Part shown: positions 1-5,045 of the stretch, one piece after another
How the letters are laid out: the number at the start of each line of letters is the position of its first letter
Numbering within the stretch: position 1 is the first letter of the stretch
NCBI GenBank assembly: GCA_003525885.1
Contig: DQIG01000122.1
Location: 356 to 7,121 of the forward strand
Origin: Stenotrophomonas sp.
GTDB lineage: Bacteria > Pseudomonadota > Gammaproteobacteria > Xanthomonadales > Xanthomonadaceae
Direction of reading: 5' to 3'
Length of the DNA: 6,766 nt
Made by a program: the position numbers and the translations under genes
The notes under the pieces: generated by a model
Databases searched by the model: none
Told to the model about the DNA's origin: nothing
What the model saw: only the letters and a program-made list of their open reading frames with translations

Positions 1-2
1 TG

Positions 3-2114
3 CTGACCTACGAAGACCGCTGGTTCTGGCGCCATCCGGGCATCAATCCGCTGGCGATCCTGCGTGCCAGCGGCCAGCTGCTGCGTGGTGGCCGCATTGT
101 TTCCGGTGGCTCGACCCTGACCATGCAGGTCGCCCGCATCCTCGATCCGCATACGCGCACCCCCTGGGGAAAGCTCAAGCAGATGCTGCGCGCGGTGCAG
201 CTGGAAGTGCATCTGAGCAAGCAGCAGATCCTGGCCCTGTATCTGGAACGTGCGCCGTACGGCGGCACCATCGAGGGCGTGGAAGCAGCCAGCTGGGCCT
301 ATCTGGGCAAGCCGGCGGCGCAGTTGTCGCATGCCGAAGCCGCGCTGCTGGCGGTGCTGCCACAGGCGCCAAGCCGGCTGCGCCCGGATCGCCATCCGGA
401 AGCGGCGCAGAAGGCGCGCGACAAGGTGTTGTCACGCATGGCCGAACTGGGCGCGTGGACACCGGAGGAAGTGGAGGATGCGCGCATCGAGAACGTGGTG
501 GCGCGCTCGCTGCGGCCGCCGCTGCACGCCGCACTGCTGGCGCAGCGCCTGCACTCGGCGCATCCGGGCCAGGCACGCATCCAGAGCAGCATTGACATCG
601 GTCTGCAGCGCACGCTGGAAGAACGCGTGGCCAGCTATTTCTCCACGCTGCCCGAGCGCACCTCCGCCGCCCTGCTGGTGGTCGACAACCAGACCCTGCA
701 GGCACGCGCTTATGTCGGCACGCTGGCATTCGGTGACCGCCAGCGCCTTGGCCACGTGGACATGGTGCAGGCCTGGCGCTCGCCGGGCTCCACGCTCAAG
801 CCGTTCCTGTATGCGATGGCGCTGGACGATGGCCTGATCCATTCGGAAAGCCTGCTGGTCGATGCGCCGCAGAGTTTCGGCAGCTACCGCCCCGGCAACT
901 TCGACATGGCCTTCAATGGGCCGATCGGCGCCTCCAGCGCATTGCGGTTGTCGCTCAACGTACCCTCGGTGGACCTGCTGCAGCGGGTCGGTGCCGCGCG
1001 CTTCGCCGCACGCCTGTCGCACTCCGGCATCCAGCTGCGCTTCCCGCCGGGCAGCACGCCCAACCTGTCGCTGATCCTGGGCGGCACCGGCGCACGCCTG
1101 GAAGACCTGGTCGGCGCGTTCGCCGCGCTCAACCGCAACGGCATCGCCGGCCGCGTGCGTTACACCGACGACGAGCCGATGATCGAGCGGCGCCTGGCCT
1201 CGCCGGGTGCCAGCTGGATCGTGCGCGAGATGCTGGAATCGAACCCGCGCCCGGGGTACAGCGCCGGCACGTTCGATGTCGGTGGCCGCCCCCGTGTGGC
1301 GTGGAAGACCGGCACCAGTTACGGGTACCGCGATGCGTGGGCCATCGGCAGTACCCGCCACTACACCGTGGGCGTGTGGGTGGGCCGGCCGGACGGCACA
1401 CCATTGCCGGGCCAGTACGGCGCGGTCACCGCGCTGCCACTGATGTTTGAAGTGGTGGACAGCCTGCCGCGCCAGCGCGGTGATTCGGCGGCCGCGCCGA
1501 TGCCGGCCAGTGTCAGCCAGGAGGATGTCTGCTGGCCCACCGGCGAACGCGCAGAAGGGCTGCCGGAGGCACTGTGCCAGCGGCGGATGCCGGCCTACCT
1601 GCTGGAGGGCGCAGCACCGCCGACCTTCCCCGAACGCGAGGCGCGGCGCTGGCAGCCGGGCCGGCAACGTTATCTGGCCGATGCGCGGACCGGTCTGCGT
1701 GTATCCGCTGATTGCCGTTTGCCGCATGAGGAAGTCGCGCGTGAGATCGCGCGTTGGCCGGCATTGTTGTCACCGTGGCTGCCCAAGGCCACGCGCGAGG
1801 CCTCGCAGCTGCCAGCGCTGTCGCCGGACTGCCGCGACGACGGGCGGGAGGCCAGCGTCGCACTGCATGTGGACGGACTCAATGATGGCGCCACGCTGGC
1901 GCGCGCGCCGAATTCGGAACATGGCGTACGCCTGCAGCTGCGCGCGCTGGGCAGCGAGCAGGCGGTGGACTGGTTGCTGGATGGACGCTGGATCGCACAG
2001 ACCCGCGGCGCGCAGTTGATGCAGCGCGAGTTCGCCGATCCGGGCACACACACCCTCACCGCACTGGCGGCAGATGGTGCGTGGACACAGGTGCGCTTCA
2101 ACGTCCTGCGGTAG
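3..2114 (+). CDS. pbpC: Penicillin-binding protein 1C (bifunctional transglycosylase/transpeptidase), 5' end missing
   Basis: This is a class A PBP that polymerises lipid II glycan strands and carries a transpeptidase domain, anchored in the inner membrane and acting in the periplasm. The frame is open from the left edge; 703 residues are visible and roughly 70, including the signal anchor, should lie upstream (E. coli PbpC is about 770). The GT51 domain starts at once: EDRWFWRHPG (window residues 4-13, E4 the likely catalytic Glu) and GGSTLTMQ (35-42). The transpeptidase domain shows SPGSTLKPF with the active-site Ser at bases 789-791, SLN at 951-959 and KTGTSYGYRDAW starting at 1305. A C-terminal BiPBP_C-like domain covers about residues 617-703. 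Long collinear similarity to E. coli PbpC, including conserved cysteines after the transpeptidase domain, supports the subtype. No frameshift is visible. The TAG stop lies inside the GTAG head of a REP element. Transcription converges with the ferritin-like gene. Confidence 0.96.
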   Translation: MTYEDRWFWRHPGINPLAILRASGQLLRGGRIVSGGSTLTMQVARILDPHTRTPWGKLKQMLRAVQLEVHLSKQQILALYLERAPYGGTIEGVEAASWAYLGKPAAQLSHAEAALLAVLPQAPSRLRPDRHPEAAQKARDKVLSRMAELGAWTPEEVEDARIENVVARSLRPPLHAALLAQRLHSAHPGQARIQSSIDIGLQRTLEERVASYFSTLPERTSAALLVVDNQTLQARAYVGTLAFGDRQRLGHVDMVQAWRSPGSTLKPFLYAMALDDGLIHSESLLVDAPQSFGSYRPGNFDMAFNGPIGASSALRLSLNVPSVDLLQRVGAARFAARLSHSGIQLRFPPGSTPNLSLILGGTGARLEDLVGAFAALNRNGIAGRVRYTDDEPMIERRLASPGASWIVREMLESNPRPGYSAGTFDVGGRPRVAWKTGTSYGYRDAWAIGSTRHYTVGVWVGRPDGTPLPGQYGAVTALPLMFEVVDSLPRQRGDSAAAPMPASVSQEDVCWPTGERAEGLPEALCQRRMPAYLLEGAAPPTFPEREARRWQPGRQRYLADARTGLRVSADCRLPHEEVAREIARWPALLSPWLPKATREASQLPALSPDCRDDGREASVALHVDGLNDGATLARAPNSEHGVRLQLRALGSEQAVDWLLDGRWIAQTRGAQLMQREFADPGTHTLTALAADGAWTQVRFNVLR

Positions 2115-2135
2115 CGCCGGGCCATGCCCGGCGGG
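2111..2135 (+). repeat. REP (SMAG-like) element 1, overlapping the pbpC stop
   Basis: A GTAG tetranucleotide (2111-2114) heads a perfect 8-bp stem CGCCGGGC (2115-2122) / GCCCGGCG (2126-2133) with loop CAT. This is the format of the GTAG-headed REP family of Stenotrophomonas. The TAG of the head is the pbpC stop codon. The hairpin has no T-tract, so it is at most a factor-independent-like pause or an mRNA 3'-end stabiliser. Confidence 0.8.
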
Positions 2136-2153
2136 ATGACATTCCTCCGCTTT

Positions 2154-2180
2154 GGTGGGTGCCAACCTTGGTTGGCACGC
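2154..2180 (+). repeat. REP-like element 2 (GGTGGG head)
   Basis: The head GGTGGG leads into a perfect inverted repeat GTGCCAACC (2159-2167) / GGTTGGCAC (2170-2178) with TT at the centre. The whole 27-base unit occurs again, identical and inverted, at 4551-4577. It forms a tail-to-tail pair with the element at 2191-2216. Confidence 0.8.
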
Positions 2181-2190
2181 GAACGGCAAA

Positions 2191-2216
2191 GCGCCCACCA
2201 AGGTGGGCATCTACCA
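2191..2216 (-). repeat. REP-like element 3 (GTAG head, minus orientation)
   Basis: Read on the minus strand it begins GGTAGAT (the GTAG at 2214-2211) and continues into a perfect stem GCCCACC / GGTGGGC (2193-2199 with 2202-2208, AA/TT centre). It is the inverted partner of the unit at 2154-2180; the outer heads (TTGGTGGGTGCC and TTGGTAGATGCC) match at 10 of 12 positions. Lying between the converging pbpC and ferritin-like genes, the pair could also act as a bidirectional 3'-end structure. Confidence 0.78.
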
Positions 2217-2233
2217 AGGCATCCACCGCGCAA

Positions 2234-2809
2234 TCATTCCCCGATCCACCCGTCCAGCAGGTCGGCAAATTCGTCGGCGTGTTCCTCTTCCTGCGCCAGG
2301 ATCTCCTCGAGGATGCGCTTGGTAGTGGTGTCGCGGTCGCCGATGAAGTTGATCATCTCGCGGTAGCTGTCGATGGCAATCCGTTCGGCCACCAGATTCT
2401 CGCGGACCATGTCGCGCAGGTCGCTGCCTTCCTTGTATTCGGCATGCGAGCGCGCGGTCAGCGTATCCGGGTTGAGGTCGGGCTCGCCGCCAAGCTGGAC
2501 GATGCGCTCGGCCAGCTTGCCGGCGTGTGCCTGTTCCTGCTGCGCATGTTCGAGGAACTCGGCCTTGACCGCGTCGGCCAGCATGCCCTTGGCCATGAAG
2601 TAGTGCCGGTAGTAGCGCAGCACGCACACGTACTCGGTGGCCAGTGCGTCGTTGAGCAGCTTGATCACCACCTTGCGGTCGGCGCTGTAGCTGTCGGTGA
2701 TCGCCCCGTCTTCGATGTTGCGCCGGGCGCGTTCGCGCAGGGTCTTGCGGTCACTGATGCCGGGCACCTTTGTGGCGGGCTTTGCGGCTTTGGCTGGCTT
2801 GCTGGACAT
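2234..2809 (-). CDS. Ferritin-like di-iron protein (bacterioferritin/Dps-like), Lys-rich N-tail
   Basis: A 191-residue four-helix ferritin-family protein, expected to oxidise Fe(II) and store or sequester iron in the cytoplasm. Di-iron ligands are all in place: E59 on helix 1, E92-Q-A-H95 on helix 2, E142 on helix 3 and E174-E-E-H177 on helix 4, the spacing of bacterioferritins. The methionine that binds heme in E. coli Bfr (E51-M52-K-H54) is replaced by Q93, so heme binding by that ligand is not expected. Residues 1-17 form a disordered-looking tail rich in Lys, Ala and Pro (K4, K7, K10, K14), reminiscent of the lysine tail of Dps. AAGAGG lies 12 bases before the ATG. It is the second gene after the peroxiredoxin, 29 bases apart. 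Whether the assembly is a 24-mer or Dps-like 12-mer cannot be told from sequence by eye. Confidence 0.9.
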   Translation of the reverse strand: MSSKPAKAAKPATKVPGISDRKTLRERARRNIEDGAITDSYSADRKVVIKLLNDALATEYVCVLRYYRHYFMAKGMLADAVKAEFLEHAQQEQAHAGKLAERIVQLGGEPDLNPDTLTARSHAEYKEGSDLRDMVRENLVAERIAIDSYREMINFIGDRDTTTKRILEEILAQEEEHADEFADLLDGWIGE

Positions 2810-2838
2810 GGCTGGCCATTTCCTCTTGCGGTGGGGAA

Positions 2839-3321
2839 TCAGGTGGGCAGGTGCTCCAGCACGTACTCGGCCGAAGACACCTCGAACTGGCCCGGCTGCT
2901 CGATCCAGGCCGCACGAACCACGCCATCGACCACGTACAGGGCGAAACGCCGTGAGCGGATGCCCATGCCCGAGGCGCTGGCGTCGAGCTCCAGGCCGAG
3001 CGCACGGGTCAGCTCGGCATTGCCGTCGGACAGCATCAGCAGGCTGTCGGGCACGCCCTGGTCGGCGGCCCAGGCCTTCATCACGAACGGGTCGTTGACG
3101 GCCATGCAGTAGACGTCGATGCCGCGCTGGCGGAAGGCCTGGAACTTCTCGACGTAGCCGGGCAGGTGGCGCGCGGAGCAGGTCGGGGTGAACGCACCGG
3201 GCACGGCGAACAGCACCACCTTGCGCGCGTCGAACAGCGAATGCGTATCGAGCGTTTCGATGCCCTCGCGGATGCGCTTGAGGGTCACTTCCGGAATGCG
3301 GTCGCCGACATGGATGGTCAT
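2839..3321 (-). CDS. Peroxiredoxin of the Prx5/PrxII type
   Basis: A 160-residue thiol peroxidase that reduces H2O2 and organic hydroperoxides in the cytoplasm. The signature PGAFTPTCS (41-49) places the peroxidatic cysteine at C48; HLPGY, AVNDPFVMKAW (74-84) and GMGIRSRRF (118-126) are the other Prx5 family landmarks. A second cysteine, C72, stands three residues before VNDPF, the place of the second cysteine in plant type II peroxiredoxins, so it may be a resolving residue. The start was set at the ATG at 3321 because it has a clear AAGGAG six bases away and the homologous N-terminus MTIHVGDRIPE; the frame stays open for 48 further codons upstream but these are low-complexity and unlike the family. 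The reductant (glutaredoxin or thioredoxin) is not encoded here. Likely co-transcribed with the downstream ferritin-like gene. Confidence 0.94.
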   Translation of the reverse strand: MTIHVGDRIPEVTLKRIREGIETLDTHSLFDARKVVLFAVPGAFTPTCSARHLPGYVEKFQAFRQRGIDVYCMAVNDPFVMKAWAADQGVPDSLLMLSDGNAELTRALGLELDASASGMGIRSRRFALYVVDGVVRAAWIEQPGQFEVSSAEYVLEHLPT

Positions 3322-3327
3322 GGGGAA

Positions 3328-3333
3328 CTCCTT
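3328..3333 (-). promoter_or_regulatory. Ribosome binding site of the peroxiredoxin gene
   Basis: AAGGAG on the minus strand, six bases before the ATG at 3321. It decides the start against the longer open frame reaching 3465. Confidence 0.8.
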
Positions 3334-3377
3334 GCTGGGGCAGGCTAGTGGGCCGGATGGGACAGGGACGTCAAGAC

Positions 3378-3406
3378 ATTGGAAAACCGGTGTGCAGGCC
3401 CCATCT
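3378..3406 (+). promoter_or_regulatory. Candidate sigma-32 (heat-shock) promoter for the DnaJ-like gene
   Basis: CCCCATCT at 3399-3406 is an exact match to the sigma-32 -10 consensus CCCCATNT. ATTGGAA (3378-3384), 14 bases upstream, matches CTTGAAA at 5 of 7 positions. Both face the DnaJ-like gene. A start near 3413 would give a leader of about 170 bases, which is long. Seen by eye only; no scoring matrix was run. Confidence 0.45.
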
Positions 3407-3526
3407 TCAGGCTTTGCGGCGCGGGCTTCCAGCCACAGCCTGGGGCAGGGCGGTGGCCGCCGCATTGCGCAGGATCAGTCGGCCTCACCGGGGCCGCACG
3501 AGGGGCGGCGTAGCATCGCCGGCGCG

Positions 3527-3532
3527 TAGAAT
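3527..3532 (+). promoter_or_regulatory. Possible sigma-70 -10 element (TAGAAT)
   Basis: TAGAAT matches TATAAT at 5 of 6 positions and lies 50 bases before the ATG at 3583, a usual distance. No convincing -35 box is seen 16-18 bases upstream (the stretch is GGCGGC-like), so this is weak. Confidence 0.25.
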
Positions 3533-3582
3533 GAACCCGGGGCGGCGCCACCGGCGCGGCCGAAGCAGATCGAGGTAGCTGG

Positions 3583-4470
3583 ATGGAATTCAAGGATTAC
3601 TACGCCACCCTGGGGGTGGAACCGAGCGCGGGCGAGGCGGAGATCAAGACCGCCTATCGCCGGCTGGCACGCAAGTACCACCCGGACGTCAGCAAGGAGG
3701 CCGGGGCCGAAGACAAGTTCAAGGCGGTCAACGAGGCCTACGAGGCGCTGCGCGATCCGGAAAAGCGCGCGGCCTACGACCAGCTGCGCGCGCAGGGCTA
3801 TCGCCCGGGCGAGGAGTTCAACGTGCCGCCGAACTACGGCGGTGCCGGTGGTTTCAATTTCGAGGAAGTGTTCGGCGGTGGTGGCCCCAACGGTGGCTTC
3901 AGCGACTTCTTCGAAAGCCTGTTCGCGCGCCAGCGTGGCGGCACCGGTCCGGGCCCGGGCTTCAGCAGCCAGGGCCATGCGCCCAACCGCGACACCCGTG
4001 CCAAGCTGTCGGTACCGCTGGAAGCGGCCTACAGCGGCGACAGCCTGCGCATCACCGTCAACGGCAAGCAGCTGGACGTGCGCGTGCCCAAGGGCATCCG
4101 TCCGGGCCAGGTGATCCGCCTGGCAGGGCAGGGCAACCATGGCGGCAACCTGCTGCTGGAAGTGGAGTACGCCGCCCACCCGCAGTTCGAGGTCGATGGC
4201 CGCAACATCCTCTATACGTTGCCGGTGACCCCATGGCAGGCCGCGCTGGGTACCAGCATCAGCGTGCCGACCCTGGGCGGTGCGGTGGAGCTGAAGATTC
4301 CGGCCGACTCCGATGCCGGTCGCAAGCTGCGCCTGCGCGGTCGTGGCCTGCCGGGTAATCCGGAGGGCGACCAGATCGTCGAAATCGAGATCGTGGCTCC
4401 GGCCGCGACCGACGAAGCGCAGAAGAAGGCCTACCGCAACCTGGCCAAGGCCTTTGGCGAAACGATCTGA
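3583..4470 (+). CDS. cbpA: CbpA-type DnaJ co-chaperone (class B J-domain protein)
   Basis: A 295-residue Hsp40 that should stimulate the DnaK ATPase and deliver clients; E. coli CbpA (about 306 residues) also binds curved DNA. The J domain occupies residues 1-70 with HPD at 33-35 after a basic helix (AYRRLARKYHPD). A Gly/Phe-rich linker runs about 83-130, followed by two beta-rich C-terminal client-binding domains (about 135-212 and 213-272; KGIRPGQVIRLAGQG, GRGLPG). There is no cysteine, so the DnaJ zinc finger is absent, which separates it from class A DnaJ. GAGG stands seven bases before the ATG. E. coli cbpA is followed by its inhibitor cbpM; here the next gene is on the other strand, so no cbpM is adjacent. 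A sigma-32-like site lies upstream. The DNA-binding role is family knowledge only. Confidence 0.93.
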   Translation: MEFKDYYATLGVEPSAGEAEIKTAYRRLARKYHPDVSKEAGAEDKFKAVNEAYEALRDPEKRAAYDQLRAQGYRPGEEFNVPPNYGGAGGFNFEEVFGGGGPNGGFSDFFESLFARQRGGTGPGPGFSSQGHAPNRDTRAKLSVPLEAAYSGDSLRITVNGKQLDVRVPKGIRPGQVIRLAGQGNHGGNLLLEVEYAAHPQFEVDGRNILYTLPVTPWQAALGTSISVPTLGGAVELKIPADSDAGRKLRLRGRGLPGNPEGDQIVEIEIVAPAATDEAQKKAYRNLAKAFGETI

Positions 4471-4480
4471 GCCGGCTTCT

Positions 4481-4507
4481 GGTGGGTGCGGACCTTGGTC
4501 CGCACGC
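4481..4507 (+). repeat. REP-like element 4 (GGTGGG head)
   Basis: Head GGTGGG, then a perfect inverted repeat GTGCGGACC (4486-4494) / GGTCCGCAC (4497-4505), TT centre, tail GC. It has the same frame as the unit at 2154-2180 but with a compensated stem change (CAACC to GGACC and its complement), which shows that stem pairing is conserved rather than the bases. It begins 10 bases after the cbpA stop. Confidence 0.8.
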
Positions 4508-4517
4508 CTTCCGGTAT

Positions 4518-4542
4518 TGCCGGCCGCTGGCCGGCACCCACC
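4518..4542 (-). repeat. REP-like element 5 (minus orientation)
   Basis: Perfect 8-bp stem TGCCGGCC (4518-4525) / GGCCGGCA (4529-4536) with loop GCT, followed on the right by CCCACC, i.e. a GGTGGG head when read on the minus strand. It faces element 4 tail to tail, about 10 bases apart. Confidence 0.78.
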
Positions 4543-4550
4543 AAGCAAAG

Positions 4551-4577
4551 GCGTGCCAACCAAGGTTGGCACCCACC
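4551..4577 (-). repeat. REP-like element 6, identical to the copy at 2154-2180 but inverted
   Basis: Stem GTGCCAACC (4554-4562) / GGTTGGCAC (4564-4572) with adjoining GC tail and CCCACC on the right. The reverse complement is identical over all 27 bases to 2154-2180. It ends 8 bases before the stop of the response-regulator gene, so the cluster fills the cbpA/pilH-like convergent junction. Confidence 0.8.
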
Positions 4578-4585
4578 GGAATGTT

Positions 4586-4957
4586 TCAGCCCTGGCCGGC
4601 GAACACGCGCTCCAGCACCTCGGACAGTTCGTCTTCCGAGAACGGCTTGGTGATGTAGGCCTTGGCGCCCTGGCGCATGCCCCACATGCGGTCGGTGTCC
4701 TGGTCCTTGGTGGTCACCAGGATCACCGGGATATGCCGGGTCGCCTCGTCGCGGGCAAGGGTGCGGGTGGCCTGGAAGCCATTGAGGTTGGGCATCACCA
4801 CGTCCATCAGGACCAGGTCGGGGAGCTCGGCCTTGGCGGTTTCGACCCCGGCGGCGCCATCGGTGGCGGTCAGGATCTGGTGCCCGAGCTTCTCGACGAT
4901 TCGCTGTATCCCCAACAGCTGCGACGGTGAGTCGTCGACGATCAGAATGCGTGCCAT
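4586..4957 (-). CDS. pilH: PilH-like single-domain response regulator
   Basis: A 123-residue CheY-type receiver with no output domain, expected to accept phosphate from a histidine kinase such as the ChpA/PilL of twitching chemotaxis and to act through protein contacts. Acidic pocket D8-D9, phosphoacceptor D52 in VLMDVVMP, T82/T83 in LVTTKDQ and K105 in TKP are all present, so it should be active. The stretch FQATRTLARDE and VTTKDQDTDRMWG...RQGAKAYITKP closely resembles Pseudomonas PilH rather than PilG. I chose the ATG at 4957 (MARILIVDDS): GGGGA sits five bases upstream, whereas the in-frame ATG at 4969 has no Shine-Dalgarno sequence. No pilG, pilI, pilJ or kinase gene is adjacent in this window, so its partner is elsewhere or it is a PilH paralogue. 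It lies 88 bases after the oxidoreductase gene on the same strand. Confidence 0.9.
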   Translation of the reverse strand: MARILIVDDSPSQLLGIQRIVEKLGHQILTATDGAAGVETAKAELPDLVLMDVVMPNLNGFQATRTLARDEATRHIPVILVTTKDQDTDRMWGMRQGAKAYITKPFSEDELSEVLERVFAGQG

Positions 4958-4970
4958 GTTGTTCCCCATG

Positions 4971-5000
4971 TAATGCCCGCAGTGTAGTGCGGGCTCATTA
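4971..5000. promoter_or_regulatory. Dyad upstream of the PilH-like gene
   Basis: Inverted repeat TAAT-GCCCGCA (4971-4981) and TGCGGGC-TC-ATTA (4988-5000) around a six-base centre GTGTAG. The distal edge of the dyad lies 13 bases before the ATG at 4957. A weak -10-like TACACT (minus strand, 4988-4983) is inside the centre. It could be an operator, a leader hairpin or the residual end structure of the upstream gene; there is no T-tract after it on either strand. Confidence 0.35.
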
Positions 5001-5026
5001 CCTGCGGGAGGGGCGCATCCGCCGTC

Positions 5027-5044
5027 CGTCGCCTGCCTGCGACG
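5027..5044 (-). terminator. Weak hairpin after the oxidoreductase gene
   Basis: Six-bp stem CGTCGC (5027-5032) / GCGACG (5039-5044) with a six-base loop, beginning one base after the stop codon. No run of T follows on the minus strand, so a canonical intrinsic terminator is not supported; it may be only a 3'-end hairpin. Confidence 0.25.
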
Positions 5045-5045
5045 T

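Noticed and set aside
432..1727. Long open frame antisense to pbpC (431 codons).
   Set aside because: A shadow of GC-rich coding sequence: composition is Arg/Ala/Gly/His-heavy, with no recognisable domain, while the + strand has full PBP1C motifs.
2111..2216. CRISPR-like array or intrinsic terminators in the repeat-rich junction.
   Set aside because: Units differ in sequence and orientation, spacing is irregular, there is no cas gene, and no T-tract follows any stem; REP elements explain it better.
3345..3374. Possible sigma-70 promoter for the peroxiredoxin (TTGACG on the minus strand at 3374-3369).
   Set aside because: The -35 is good, but the sequence at the correct distance (CACTAG) matches TATAAT at only two positions.
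3322..3465. 48-codon upstream extension of the peroxiredoxin frame.
   Set aside because: Cys/Pro-rich, unlike any Prx5 N-terminus; the internal ATG at 3321 has AAGGAG at six bases and matches the family start.
3531..3578. Arg-rich 15-codon reading frame (MNPGRRHRRGRSRSR) ending just before cbpA as a possible leader peptide.
   Set aside because: It has no Shine-Dalgarno sequence, and its ATG overlaps the TAGAAT box; Arg richness is expected from GC-rich non-coding DNA. It would matter only if transcription starts at the upstream sigma-32-like site.
3475..4572. Long open frame antisense to cbpA (365 codons).
   Set aside because: It mirrors the cbpA coding frame and the REP cluster; no domain or ribosome site is seen.
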